The notes beneath the pieces are model-generated. The model was not told the DNA's origin, made no database searches, and was given only the letters and a program-made list of their open reading frames with translations. The position numbers and the translations under genes are program-made. Below, one piece after another: positions 1 to 8,993 of a stretch of 64,000 bases of DNA. This DNA comes from Hungatella sp. (GTDB lineage Bacteria > Bacillota > Clostridia > Lachnospirales > Lachnospiraceae). How positions within the stretch are numbered: position 1 is the first letter of the stretch; each line of letters begins with the position of its first letter. The stretch covers positions 62,001-126,000 of the forward strand of contig JAAWBS010000016.1 in assembly GCA_022792815.1 (NCBI GenBank), given 5' to 3'.

Positions 1-33
1 ATCGGAGGCATTGGGTTTCATAATAATAATCAT
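1..33 (-). CDS. aroF: 3-deoxy-7-phosphoheptulonate synthase, N-terminal end only (partial)
   Basis: Only the first 11 codons lie in the window; the gene runs leftward off the edge. The residues read MIIIMKPNASD, which resembles the beta-strand that opens the N-terminal regulatory (ferredoxin-like) domain of the single-domain DAHP synthases of Firmicutes and Thermotoga. This enzyme joins phosphoenolpyruvate and erythrose-4-phosphate in the first step of the shikimate pathway. The start is supported by an AGAGGA ribosome site about 7 nt upstream and by a near-consensus promoter at 87-115 on the same strand. The family call rests on very few residues. Confidence 0.6.
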   Translation of the reverse strand, partial: MIIIMKPNASD

Positions 34-86
34 AGTCGTATCCTCTCATGAAAAACGATTTTCTGCCCTGGAGCAGATACGTCCTT

Positions 87-115
87 ATTGTAAGACAGAG
101 CCATGAATTTGTCAA
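87..115 (-). promoter_or_regulatory. Sigma-A promoter of the leftward DAHP synthase gene
   Basis: On the minus strand TTGACA (110-115) is followed after 17 nt by TACAAT (87-92). This gives a leader of roughly 45 nt before the start codon at 33. Confidence 0.7.
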
Positions 116-215
116 CGCTTTTTCACGTTGAACTTTTGCACTTTAACGTGAGATTTAAAGAGGCGGAGAACAGTAAGGTTTTTTGTGACAGCAGCAGATA
201 TTTTTCTAATATTAC

Positions 216-244
216 TTGTAAAATTCTGAATTTTTTAGTAAAAT
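216..244 (+). promoter_or_regulatory. Promoter of the EF-G-like gene
   Basis: TTGTAA (216-221), 17-nt spacer, TAAAAT (239-244). Transcription would begin near 251, giving a short leader with AGGAGG at 269-274. An inverted repeat, TCACGTT with AACGTGA, lies further upstream near 124-150 between the two divergent promoters. Confidence 0.5.
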
Positions 245-281
245 GTACCCATAGGCAAAAATATGTACAGGAGGAATGTTT

Positions 282-2381
282 ATGAACGTATATGGAACCA
301 AACAAATCCGCAACGTCGTATTAATGGGTCACGGCGGTGCGGGCAAGACGACTCTGGCAGAATCCATGGCGCTGGTGACCGGTGTTACCAAGAGAATGGG
401 TAATGTGGTGGACGGCTCTACCATCAGCGATTACGATAAGGAAGAGATCAAGAGACAGTTTTCCATCTCCACCTCCCTGATCCCGCTGGAATTTCAGGGC
501 GAGGAGGGGATGATTAAGGTCAATCTCCTGGACACCCCCGGTTATTTCGATTTTGTAGGCGAGGTAGAAGAGGCCGTCAGCGTAGCCGATGCCGCGGTGA
601 TCGTGGTGAACTGTAAGGCAGGCATCGAGGTGGGAACCGAGAAGGCGTGGGAGCTGTGCGAGAAATTCAACCTTCCCCGCATCATTTTTGTGACCAACAT
701 GGACGACGATCACGCCAGCTTCCGTGAGCTGCTCCTGAAACTGGAGACCAGATTCGGCAGGAAGATCGCACCCTTCCATCTGCCGATCCGTGAGAACGAG
801 AAGTTTGTGGGATTTGTCAACGTGGTAAAGATGGCAGGAAGAAGATTTACCACCAACAGCGATTACGTCGAGTGTGAGATTCCCGAGTACTCCAAGAAGA
901 ACTTAGGTATCGCCCGGGAAGCTCTGGTGGAGGCGGTTGCGGAGACCAGCGAGGAGTACATGGAGCGGTATTTCTCCGGCGAGGAGTTTACCTATGAGGA
1001 GATCTCCTCCGCTCTCAGGGAACATGTGATAGACGGAAGCATCGTTCCGGTTATGCTGGGTTCCGGGATCAACTGCCAGGGAGCCAGGATGCTTTTGCAG
1101 GGCATCGACCGGTACTTCCCGGCTCCGGACCATTTCGAGTGCATCGGCGTGGACGTATCCACCGGCGAGCGCTTTGTGGCCAAGTACAATGACGGCGTGT
1201 CCCTGTCCATGAGAGTCTTTAAGACCATCGTGGATCCGTTTATCGGCAAATACTCTCTGGTGAAGGTGTGTACCGGAACCTTAAAGCCGGACTCCGCCTC
1301 CTATAATGTAAACAAGGACGCCGAGGAGAAGATCGGCAAGGTCTACACCCTGAGAGGCAAGGAGCAGATGGAACTCAAAGAGCTCCATGCAGGCGACATC
1401 GGCGCCGTGGCCAAGCTGAATGTGACCCAGACCGGAGACACCCTGGCTGTGCGCACGGCTCCCATCGTGTACCACAAGCCCCAGATCTCCACTCCCTATA
1501 CTTATATGCGCTACACCACCAAGACCAAGGGCGACGACGACAAGGTGGCCAGCGCGCTGGCCAAGCTGATGGAGGAGGACCAGACTCTGAAGGCCGTAGG
1601 CGACAAGGAGAACCGTCAGACTCTGCTCTACGGCATCGGCGATCAGCAGCTGGAAGTGGTGGTCAGCAAGCTGTCTTCCCGCTATAAAGTGGAGATCGAG
1701 CTCTCCAGGCCCAAGTTCGCCTTCCGGGAGACCATCCGCAAGAAAGTGGAGGCCCAGGGCAAGTACAAGAAGCAGACCGGCGGACACGGACAGTACGGCG
1801 ATGTGAAGATGTCCTTCGAGCCATCAGGGGATCTGGAGACTCCCTACGTGTTTGAGGAGCAGGTATTCGGCGGCGCCGTTCCCAGAAACTACTTCCCGGC
1901 CGTGGAGAAGGGCATCCAGGAATGTGTTCTCAAAGGGCCTCTGGCTTCCTACCCGGTGGTAGGCTTAAAGGCAGTGCTTCTGGACGGATCCTATCACCCG
2001 GTAGACTCCTCCGAGATGGCCTTTAAGATGGCGGCCAGCCTGGCCTTTAAGAAGGCGTTTATGGAGGCCAACCCGGTTCTCTTAGAGCCCATCGCCTCCA
2101 TGAAGGTGACGGTTCCGGATAAATTTACCGGCGATGTCATGGGTGACTTGAACAGGAGAAGAGGACGTGTGCTGGGCATGAATTCCGACCACCACGGCAA
2201 ACAGATCATCGAGGCCGACGTTCCCATGTCCGAACTGTTCGGCTACAACACGGACCTGCGGTCCATGACCGGCGGCATCGGCATCTATGAGTACGAGTTC
2301 AGCCGCTACGAGCAGGCTCCCGGCGACGTGCAGAAGAGAGAGGTCGAGGCCAGGGCGGCTCAGGCCGAGGCAGATACATAA
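282..2381 (+). CDS. Elongation factor G paralogue (translational GTPase)
   Basis: A 699-residue translational GTPase with the full EF-G layout: G domain, domain II, domains III/V and the domain-IV region (GGHGQYGDV and following). It would act on the ribosome in translocation or a related step. P-loop GHGGAGKT and switch II DTPGYFDF are visible. The fourth GTPase motif reads T138-N-M-D instead of the usual N-K-M-D, typical of divergent second-copy EF-G proteins rather than the housekeeping FusA. An in-frame ATG at 276 sits only 1 nt after AGGAGG (269-274); the ATG at 282 has a 7-nt spacing and is preferred. No rpsL, rpsG or tuf is adjacent, also unlike the main fusA. A terminator follows, so it is probably monocistronic. 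Confidence 0.88.
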   Translation: MNVYGTKQIRNVVLMGHGGAGKTTLAESMALVTGVTKRMGNVVDGSTISDYDKEEIKRQFSISTSLIPLEFQGEEGMIKVNLLDTPGYFDFVGEVEEAVSVADAAVIVVNCKAGIEVGTEKAWELCEKFNLPRIIFVTNMDDDHASFRELLLKLETRFGRKIAPFHLPIRENEKFVGFVNVVKMAGRRFTTNSDYVECEIPEYSKKNLGIAREALVEAVAETSEEYMERYFSGEEFTYEEISSALREHVIDGSIVPVMLGSGINCQGARMLLQGIDRYFPAPDHFECIGVDVSTGERFVAKYNDGVSLSMRVFKTIVDPFIGKYSLVKVCTGTLKPDSASYNVNKDAEEKIGKVYTLRGKEQMELKELHAGDIGAVAKLNVTQTGDTLAVRTAPIVYHKPQISTPYTYMRYTTKTKGDDDKVASALAKLMEEDQTLKAVGDKENRQTLLYGIGDQQLEVVVSKLSSRYKVEIELSRPKFAFRETIRKKVEAQGKYKKQTGGHGQYGDVKMSFEPSGDLETPYVFEEQVFGGAVPRNYFPAVEKGIQECVLKGPLASYPVVGLKAVLLDGSYHPVDSSEMAFKMAASLAFKKAFMEANPVLLEPIASMKVTVPDKFTGDVMGDLNRRRGRVLGMNSDHHGKQIIEADVPMSELFGYNTDLRSMTGGIGIYEYEFSRYEQAPGDVQKREVEARAAQAEADT

Positions 2382-2419
2382 GGACAGAGAGCCGGTATAC
2401 AGGAGATCTTTAAAGCCAG

Positions 2420-2458
2420 ACAGGTGCAGTTCTTTTTAAAAGGGCTGCATCTGTTTTT
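2420..2458 (+). terminator. Rho-independent terminator after the EF-G paralogue
   Basis: CAGGTGCAG (2421-2429) pairs with CTGCATCTG (2445-2453), 9 bp with one G-U pair, followed by TTTTT. The rest of 2459-2600 shows no gene. Confidence 0.7.
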
Positions 2459-2600
2459 GGTTCTATAGGAACACGATTCCACGATAAAAAATGTATTGGC
2501 TGAATCGTACTGCGGCAAAGAGAAACGATGTCGTGAAAGCGCCCTGCCGCAGGCGGAGAATACAGGGGGGAGAGGAATGATACCGCCCGAAAAAAAGTAC

Positions 2601-2629
2601 ATGACAAATAGGGTTGATATAGGTATAAT
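2601..2629 (+). promoter_or_regulatory. Promoter of the CPBP-xpaC-telA group
   Basis: ATGACA (2601-2606), 17 nt, TATAAT (2624-2629), about 44 nt ahead of the CPBP gene start. Confidence 0.6.
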
Positions 2630-2672
2630 ATGAGAAACAGGATTACTATAAAAACTAAGAGGAAGAGTCGGA

Positions 2673-3677
2673 ATGGAGTATCAAACCCCAGATTTTCACA
2701 ATTCGGGATATGGCCCGGGGCCATGGTGGAATCCGGACCCGGATTATGAGAAGAGAGTTGTAAAAGAGACCAGAACATGTTTTTCACGGGTGGGACTGAT
2801 TTATACGATTTTTATCATCGTCGCCAATGGTTCCCAGTGGCTGGCGGCAGTGTTTCTGGCAGAGTCCGGACTGATGACCAGGATCAGCTGGAACCAGTAT
2901 ATGCTGATGAGCCTGTTTTCCATGTATCCGGTGGCAGTGCCTCTGACATGGCTCCTCATGAAGACCGTGCCTGCAAAGGGAAGGCCTGTCAGGGAGAGCT
3001 GGAGACTTGGAAAGCTGACAGGTTTCTTCGTGTTCTGCATGGGGGCTCTGTATGTGGGAAACTTTGTGGGCAGGGTGCTGATGCTGTTTGCGGGCCTCAT
3101 AAAGGGGGAGCCTATTCTCAACGATATGGAGGGGCTGATCACATCCATGGAACCGTGGATGATTTTGGTGTCTGCAGTCATCGCGGCTCCTGTGATGGAG
3201 GAACTGGTTTTCCGTAAATTCCTGCTGGATCGCATCGCAGGTTACGGCCATTGGACTGCCATGATGGTGTCAGGGGTCCTCTTTGGTATCGTCCACGGCA
3301 ATTTTTACCAGTTTTTTTACGCCTTTTTTCTGGGCGTGGTCTTTGCCTATGTCTATCTCCACACAGGGAAGATCCGCTACACCATAGGGTTTCACATGCT
3401 AATCAATTTTATGGGCAGCATTCTCCCCTTGGAGCTTTTAAAGATAGTGCAGAAAAACGCACTGATCGGCGGGATTTTGTCCACAGGCAATCTGATGCTT
3501 ATGATAGGATTTATAATCTGTGGAGTGATTTTGCTGGCGTACTATTGGAGAGACCTGTCCTTTCCTCCGGCAATGGACGGGATATCCACAAAGAAAAGAA
3601 TCGGCAGTGTGTGGCTCAATGTGGGGATGATCGCATTTTTGGCGTGCGGTCTGATTTTGTTTGCGATGTCGCTGTGA
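2673..3677 (+). CDS. CPBP family intramembrane metalloprotease (CAAX-protease-like)
   Basis: A 334-residue membrane protein with about eight hydrophobic segments. The CPBP/Abi signature is present: EELVFRKFLLDRI (paired Glu, Arg), a second motif FGIVHGNFYQFFYAF (His) and a third containing FHMLINF (His), which form the metal-binding active site in the membrane. Family members cleave membrane-embedded peptides, serve as immunity or maturation factors for peptides, or have no known substrate. A soluble Pro/Gly/Trp-rich N-terminus of about 35 residues precedes the first membrane helix. The stop codon is 16 nt upstream of the xpaC start, so the two are probably co-transcribed. No bacteriocin gene is visible nearby. 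Confidence 0.82.
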   Translation: MEYQTPDFHNSGYGPGPWWNPDPDYEKRVVKETRTCFSRVGLIYTIFIIVANGSQWLAAVFLAESGLMTRISWNQYMLMSLFSMYPVAVPLTWLLMKTVPAKGRPVRESWRLGKLTGFFVFCMGALYVGNFVGRVLMLFAGLIKGEPILNDMEGLITSMEPWMILVSAVIAAPVMEELVFRKFLLDRIAGYGHWTAMMVSGVLFGIVHGNFYQFFYAFFLGVVFAYVYLHTGKIRYTIGFHMLINFMGSILPLELLKIVQKNALIGGILSTGNLMLMIGFIICGVILLAYYWRDLSFPPAMDGISTKKRIGSVWLNVGMIAFLACGLILFAMSL

Positions 3678-3693
3678 GGGGAGGGATATCCAG

Positions 3694-4881
3694 ATGGATC
3701 ATCAGAACAAGTGGGATGGGGAGGAGATCGCCGGGCGTGTCAGGGGAGTGATCCTGGAGGTGATGGAGTCTCTGAAACTGGAGCAGCTGAACCGGACAGT
3801 TACGGAGGCGGCAGATTCTGTGCTGGACGAAACCAGGCGGCAGATGGAACAGTGCCGGAGGAAGGCGGAGGATACAAGGTGGCGGAGGAAGCCTGCCCCG
3901 GATACGCCCGGGCCGCCAAAGCCTAAGCCCTTGGAGATCGCAGTCAACTGGAAGGGGAGGGTGTCGGGAATCCTGTTTATGGTGTTTGGCAGTATGGGGA
4001 GCGCCGGATTTGGGATCCTGACTCTTGTGCTTCTCTTCTTCATGGCTGCCGGCGGCTGGTGGATGGCAGGCATAAGCTTTGTCATGGCCCTGGGGTTTCT
4101 CGGGATGCTCTGGACAGGAGTCCGCCAGAACGAGCGCATCGGACGTCTGAAACGATATGTGGCGGAGCTGAAGCGTCGCGGGAAGTCTTACTGTGAGATC
4201 GAAGATCTGAGCCGGAGCTGTGTGAGAAAGCCGAATTTTGTCAGGAGGGATCTGCGCAGGATCCTTCGGCTGGGTATGCTTCCCGGAGCCAGAATGGACC
4301 GGGAGGAGCGATGGCTGATTCTGGACGAGGAGACCTATCAGCAGTATGAGCAGTCCCAGCAGGCCTTGGAGGAGAGACAGACAGCGGTATCGAGAGAGAA
4401 GAGAGAACCGCTTCCCGGGACACGGGGAGTGGAGGAGCCTCCGGCCCAGGCTGCCCTTCGCCAGGGACAAGAGTACTTAAAGACCTTGGACGGCCTTTTG
4501 GAGTCTGTAGGCAGTGATCCTATGAGAGACAAGCTTTTGAGGCTTAAGGCGGTGCTGCTGCACCTGTTTGAGACTCTGGAGAAACATCCCGAGCAGTTGG
4601 ACGAGATGGAGAAATTCATGGAGTACTATCTCCCCACCACGGTGAAGATGGCAGAGACTTACCGGGAGTTTGCGGCGGTGAGATTTCCTGGAGAGAATAT
4701 CAAGGAGGCCAAGACGGAGATCCTGCAGGCCATGGACACCATCAACGGAGCCTTTGAAAAGCTGTTGGATGACCTGTATGAGGATGCGGCTTTCGACGTC
4801 ATAACCGATGCCAGTGTGCTGAAATCCATGTTGGCAAGAGAAGGGATGACGGAGGGAGATTTTATCAGAAACCACAGGTGA
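3694..4881 (+). CDS. xpaC: XpaC-like '5-bromo-4-chloroindolyl phosphate hydrolysis' family protein
   Basis: A 395-residue protein. Residues up to about 80 are soluble and charged, two adjacent hydrophobic helices follow (about 95-145), and a long helical cytoplasmic region contains a winged-helix-like stretch (LKRRGKSYCEIEDLSRSC) and a C-terminal four-helix part. This matches XpaC, named in Bacillus from a phosphatase phenotype; its biochemical role is not established, and the usual partner TelA follows here. The reading frame is open upstream to a TTG at 3661, but ATG 3694 has a GGGAGGG ribosome site about 8 nt away and lies after the CPBP stop. Confidence 0.75.
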   Translation: MDHQNKWDGEEIAGRVRGVILEVMESLKLEQLNRTVTEAADSVLDETRRQMEQCRRKAEDTRWRRKPAPDTPGPPKPKPLEIAVNWKGRVSGILFMVFGSMGSAGFGILTLVLLFFMAAGGWWMAGISFVMALGFLGMLWTGVRQNERIGRLKRYVAELKRRGKSYCEIEDLSRSCVRKPNFVRRDLRRILRLGMLPGARMDREERWLILDEETYQQYEQSQQALEERQTAVSREKREPLPGTRGVEEPPAQAALRQGQEYLKTLDGLLESVGSDPMRDKLLRLKAVLLHLFETLEKHPEQLDEMEKFMEYYLPTTVKMAETYREFAAVRFPGENIKEAKTEILQAMDTINGAFEKLLDDLYEDAAFDVITDASVLKSMLAREGMTEGDFIRNHR

Positions 4882-4930
4882 ATTTGCCGTTTTAATTTAT
4901 AAAGATCAAGTGAACATGGAGGAAAGAGTC

Positions 4931-6100
4931 GTGGAGCATGATTTTGATGGATATTTGGATAAGGGACCGCAGTTGACTTTAGAGCCCTTCGGGGAGGAGG
5001 AGCCGCGGGTCGAAGAGAAACAGCCTCCTGCACCGCCGCAGCCAGAGCCCATAGGGGTAGTGCTGACGCCGGAGGAGGAGAAGATGGTGGAGGAGTTTGC
5101 CTCCAAGATCGATCTGACCAACTCCGGCATGGTGCTTCAGTACGGAGCCGGGGCTCAGAAGAAGATCGCGGATTTCTCGGATTCAGCCTTGGAACACATG
5201 AAGACTAAGGATTTAGGTGAGATCGGCCAGATGTTGACTGAGGTGGTGGGAGAGCTGAAGACATTGGATGAGGAGGAGGAAAAGGGCATCTTCTCCATTT
5301 TCAAGAAGAACGGCAATCGGCTGGCCGGGATGAAGGCCAAGTATGAGAAGGCGGAGGCCAATATCAACAAGATCTGCAAGGTATTAGAGGGACATCAGCT
5401 TCAGCTTCTCAAGGACATCGCCTCTATGGACCGGATGTACGACATCAATCTGGCCTACCTAAAAGAGCTTTCCATGTATATTCTGGCGGGGAAGAGGCGG
5501 CTTAAGGAGACCATGGAGAAGAAGCTGCCGGCGGCGGTGGAGAAGGCGCGGCAGTCAGGGCTCCCGGAGGACACCCAGGCAGCCAATGACCTGGCCAACC
5601 TCTGCGACCGGTTTGAGAAAAAGCTCCATGACCTGGAGCTGACCAGGATGGTGTCCCTTCAGATGGCTCCTCAGATCCGTCTGGTGCAGAACAATGATAC
5701 GGTGATGTCTGAGAAGATCCAGTCCACACTGGTCAACACCATCCCTCTCTGGAAGAGTCAGATGGTGCTGGCAGTGGGGCTTAACCACTCCACGGAGGCG
5801 GCCAGGGCGCAGAGGCAGGTGTCCGATGCCACCAATGAGCTGCTGAAAAAGAATGCTCAGATGCTGAAGCTTTCCACCGTGGAGACGGCCAAGGAGGCCG
5901 AGCGGGGGATCGTGGATATAGATACCTTAAAAGCCACCAACCAGAGCCTGATCTCCACCCTGGATGAGGTGCTGAAGATTCAGGAGGAGGGGAGAACGAA
6001 GCGTAGAGAGGCAGAGGCAGAGCTTCGGCAGATGGAGGAGGATTTAAGGCTGAAGCTTCTGGAGCTGAGTCGGGAAAAACAGCAGAATCAGGCTCGCTGA
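4931..6100 (+). CDS. telA: TelA family toxic anion resistance protein
   Basis: A 389-residue, almost entirely alpha-helical soluble protein with the TelA/KlaA layout: an acidic Pro-rich N-terminus, then long coiled-coil helices. TelA homologues are linked genetically to tellurite and cell-envelope stress resistance; the mechanism is unknown. Starts at GTG 4910 and ATG 4916 are possible, but GGAGG at 4918-4922 is spaced 8 nt from GTG 4931, so that start is preferred. It follows xpaC by about 50 nt, the standard xpaC-telA order. No strong terminator follows; three short ATGGCGGAA-like repeats lie at about 6110-6140 before the leuS promoter. Confidence 0.82.
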   Translation: MEHDFDGYLDKGPQLTLEPFGEEEPRVEEKQPPAPPQPEPIGVVLTPEEEKMVEEFASKIDLTNSGMVLQYGAGAQKKIADFSDSALEHMKTKDLGEIGQMLTEVVGELKTLDEEEEKGIFSIFKKNGNRLAGMKAKYEKAEANINKICKVLEGHQLQLLKDIASMDRMYDINLAYLKELSMYILAGKRRLKETMEKKLPAAVEKARQSGLPEDTQAANDLANLCDRFEKKLHDLELTRMVSLQMAPQIRLVQNNDTVMSEKIQSTLVNTIPLWKSQMVLAVGLNHSTEAARAQRQVSDATNELLKKNAQMLKLSTVETAKEAERGIVDIDTLKATNQSLISTLDEVLKIQEEGRTKRREAEAELRQMEEDLRLKLLELSREKQQNQAR

Positions 6101-6153
6101 TCCGGGAACATGCCGGAATATGGCGGAAATATGGCGGAACATTCAGAAAAAAG

Positions 6154-6182
6154 TTGACAGAGTTTTTCAAATGTGATAGATT
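6154..6182 (+). promoter_or_regulatory. Promoter of the leuS T-box transcript
   Basis: TTGACA (6154-6159), 17-nt spacer, TAGATT (6177-6182). It starts transcription about 15 nt ahead of the T-box leader. Confidence 0.6.
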
Positions 6183-6204
6183 AGGGGATAGTTTAAATAC
6201 TGTG

Positions 6205-6465
6205 AAGAGGAAGAGTAGCAGAGGAAGACCATACAGAGAGCCGCCGGGTGGTGCGAGGCGGTTGGGAAGAATCTTGTGAACTGGCCTTGGAGTAGCGCGT
6301 CGAAATCTGCAGATTTGTCTGGGACAGTAGGCGGCAGCCGGTATCCGCCGTTACAGGGAGGGAATGAGAATTCCAAAAGTGCATGCACAGCATGAAGTAG
6401 AGTGGTACCGCGCAGGAGAGAGGAACCTGCGTCTCTATCGAGAGGAGATAGAGGCGCAGGTTTTT
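6205..6465 (+). promoter_or_regulatory. T-box riboswitch (leucine) with terminator, controlling leuS
   Basis: The leader has an AGAGAGCCGCCGGGTGGTG element (from 6235), the conserved Stem I apical region. A leucine codon CTG at 6281-6283 in the context GAACTGGCC is the likely specifier. The T-box core GAGTGGTACCGCG lies at 6400-6412. The terminator is CCTGCGTCTCTAT (6426-6438) pairing with ATAGAGGCGCAGG (6448-6460) followed by TTTTT. In known T-boxes uncharged tRNA pairs with the specifier and the T-box bulge, stabilises an antiterminator and allows read-through. An open frame from 6364 runs through the leader into leuS but is not its start. Confidence 0.93.
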
Positions 6466-6525
6466 AGCTTTGCAGATTCCTTTTCCAAAGGCCCGGCCGG
6501 TATCTCAGGAAGAAGGAGGACGATT

Positions 6526-8937
6526 ATGGCATCATACAATCACAGTGCGATTGAGAAGAAATGGAGAGAGAGCTGGGAGAAGAACCCCATCAACGTCAAC
6601 GACGGCAAGAAACAGAAATATTACTGTCTGGACATGTTCCCCTACCCGTCAGGCAGCGGTCTTCATGTGGGACACTGGAGAGGCTATGTGATCTCCGACG
6701 TGTGGAGCCGCTATCAGATCTTAAAGGGACATTATGTGATCCATCCCATGGGCTGGGATGCCTTCGGGCTTCCGGCGGAGAACTATGCCATCAAGATGGG
6801 CATCCACCCGTCCATCTCCACGGCGGAGAACGTGAAAAATATCAAGAGACAGATCAACCAGATCGCCTCCATCTATGACTGGGACATGGAGGTGAACACC
6901 ACGGACCCGGAGTTTTACAAGTGGACTCAGTGGATCTTCGTTCAGATGTTCAAAAAAGGCCTGGCCTATGAGAAGGAGTTCCCCATCAACTGGTGTCCCT
7001 CCTGTAAGACCGGCCTGGCCAACGAGGAGGTGGTAAACGGCTGCTGCGAGCGGTGCGGCGCCACGGTGACAAAGAAGAACCTGCGCCAGTGGATGTTAAA
7101 GATCACTGCCTACGCGGAGCGGCTTCTGCAGGATCTGGACAAGCTGGACTGGCCGGAAAAGGTCAAGAAGATGCAGAGCGAGTGGATCGGCAAATCCTAC
7201 GGCGCGGAAGTGGATTTTCAGGTGGACGGCAGGGAGGACAAGATCAAGGTGTACACCACCAGGCCTGACACCCTTTACGGAGCTACCTTTATGGTGCTGG
7301 CGCCGGAGCACGCCCTGGCAAAGAGCCTGTCCACACAGGACACGAGAGAGGCGGTGGAGAAATACATCTTCGATTCTTCCATGCGCTCCAACGTGGATCG
7401 GATGCAGGACAAGGAGAAGACAGGCGTGTTCACCGGAAGCTATGCCGTCAACCCCTTAAACGGGGCCAAGGTGCCCATCTGGCTGTCAGACTATGTGCTG
7501 GCTGACTACGGCACCGGAGCCATCATGTGCGTGCCGGCCCATGACGACCGGGATTTCGAGTTTGCAAAGAAGTTTGATCTTCCCATCATCCAGGTCATCG
7601 CCAAGGACGGAAAAGAGATCGAAGATATGGCAGAGGCCTACACCGAGGCCAGCGGGACCATGATCAATTCCGGAGAGTGGAACGGCATGGAGTCTGCAGT
7701 GCTGAAAAAGGAGGCTCCGGCCATGATCGAGGCCAGAGGGCTGGGGAAGAAGACGGTCAACTATAAGCTGAGAGACTGGGTGTTCTCCAGACAGCGGTAT
7801 TGGGGGGAGCCCATCCCCATCATCCACTGCCCCAAGTGCGGCAATGTGGCGGTCCCCGAGGAAGAACTTCCCTTAAGGCTTCCCGAGGTGGAGAGCTATC
7901 AGCCCACCGGTACCGGAGAGTCCCCTCTGGCTGCCATCAACGAGTGGGTCAACTGTACCTGTCCAAGCTGCGGCGGTCCGGCAAAGAGAGAGACCAACAC
8001 CATGCCTCAGTGGGCCGGTTCCTCCTGGTATTTCCTGCGCTATGTGGACAGCCATAACGACAGGGAGCTGGTGTCCAGAGAAAAGGCGGACAAGTATCTG
8101 CCGGTGGATATGTACATCGGCGGCGTGGAGCATGCGGTACTGCATCTGCTCTACTCCCGATTCTACACCAAGTTCCTCTGCGATATCGGTGTCATCGACT
8201 TCGACGAGCCCTTTACCAAGCTGTTTAACCAGGGTATGATCACCGGTAAGAACGGAATCAAGATGAGCAAGTCCAAGGGCAATGTGGTGTCTCCCGATGA
8301 CTTGGTGAGAGATTACGGCTGTGACTCTTTGAGGATGTATGAGCTCTTTGTAGGGCCGCCGGAGTTGGATGCAGAGTGGGACGACCGGGGGATCGAGGGA
8401 GTCAGCCGTTTCTTAAACCGATTCTGGAACCTGGTGACGGACAACAAGGACAAAGATGTGAAGCCCACCAGAGAGATGCTTCGCCTGCGCCACAAGCTGA
8501 TCTTTGACATCGAACAGAGATTCAACCAGTTTAATTTAAACACGGTGATCTCCGGTTTCATGGAGTACAACAACAAGTTTATGGATCTGGCCAAGAAAGA
8601 GGGCGGCATCGACAGGGAGACCCTTAAGACCTTTGTAGTGCTCCTGGCACCCTTTGCCCCCCATATCGGCGAAGAGCTGTGGCAGCAGCTGGGAGGAACG
8701 GACAGCGTGTTCCACGCCCAGTGGCCGGAGTGTGACGAGGAGGCCATGAAAGAGGACGAGATCGAGATCGCGGTCCAGATTAACGGCAAGACCAAGGCGG
8801 TGGTGTCCGTCCCGGCGGAGGCCTCAAAGGAGGAAGCCATCGCGAGAGGGCGGGAAGCCGTGGCCGATAAGCTGACGGGAACCGTGATGAAGGAGATCTA
8901 TGTTCCGAAGAAGATCGTGAATCTGGTAGTAAAATAG
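6526..8937 (+). CDS. leuS: Leucyl-tRNA synthetase
   Basis: An 803-residue class I synthetase of standard bacterial length that charges tRNA-Leu. The HIGH motif appears in YPSGSGLHVGHWRGY and the KMSKS motif begins at Lys579. Two zinc-finger-like Cys pairs are visible in the inserted domains (CPSCKTGL with CERCG; CPKCG with CPSCGG). The editing CP1 domain carries TTRPDTLYGATF, and the anticodon-binding region is complete to the C-terminal IVNLVVK. ATG 6526 is chosen because AAGGAGGA lies at the right spacing and because upstream codons overlap the T-box terminator. Expression should rise when leucyl-tRNA is short. A bidirectional terminator follows. Confidence 0.98.
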   Translation: MASYNHSAIEKKWRESWEKNPINVNDGKKQKYYCLDMFPYPSGSGLHVGHWRGYVISDVWSRYQILKGHYVIHPMGWDAFGLPAENYAIKMGIHPSISTAENVKNIKRQINQIASIYDWDMEVNTTDPEFYKWTQWIFVQMFKKGLAYEKEFPINWCPSCKTGLANEEVVNGCCERCGATVTKKNLRQWMLKITAYAERLLQDLDKLDWPEKVKKMQSEWIGKSYGAEVDFQVDGREDKIKVYTTRPDTLYGATFMVLAPEHALAKSLSTQDTREAVEKYIFDSSMRSNVDRMQDKEKTGVFTGSYAVNPLNGAKVPIWLSDYVLADYGTGAIMCVPAHDDRDFEFAKKFDLPIIQVIAKDGKEIEDMAEAYTEASGTMINSGEWNGMESAVLKKEAPAMIEARGLGKKTVNYKLRDWVFSRQRYWGEPIPIIHCPKCGNVAVPEEELPLRLPEVESYQPTGTGESPLAAINEWVNCTCPSCGGPAKRETNTMPQWAGSSWYFLRYVDSHNDRELVSREKADKYLPVDMYIGGVEHAVLHLLYSRFYTKFLCDIGVIDFDEPFTKLFNQGMITGKNGIKMSKSKGNVVSPDDLVRDYGCDSLRMYELFVGPPELDAEWDDRGIEGVSRFLNRFWNLVTDNKDKDVKPTREMLRLRHKLIFDIEQRFNQFNLNTVISGFMEYNNKFMDLAKKEGGIDRETLKTFVVLLAPFAPHIGEELWQQLGGTDSVFHAQWPECDEEAMKEDEIEIAVQINGKTKAVVSVPAEASKEEAIARGREAVADKLTGTVMKEIYVPKKIVNLVVK

Positions 8938-8950
8938 AGACAGAAAAACC

Positions 8951-8993
8951 GGCCTTCAGGCGGCGGCTTAGCCGCGCCTGAAGGCCAGTTTTT
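8951..8993. terminator. Bidirectional terminator between leuS and the convergent unknown gene
   Basis: GGCCTTCAGGCG (8951-8962) pairs with CGCCTGAAGGCC (8975-8986), extended by an inner GC pairing, with TTTTT on the plus strand (8989-8993) and an A-rich run upstream that serves the minus strand. The last codons of the leftward gene at 8968 lie inside this stem. Confidence 0.8.

Noticed and set aside
103-305. Two 60-codon frames upstream of the EF-G gene
   Set aside because: They overlap the promoters and lack ribosome sites; composition is that of AT-rich non-coding DNA.
6364-6525. N-terminal extension of LeuS
   Set aside because: The frame is open but encodes the T-box core and terminator; the family start and ribosome site are at 6526.
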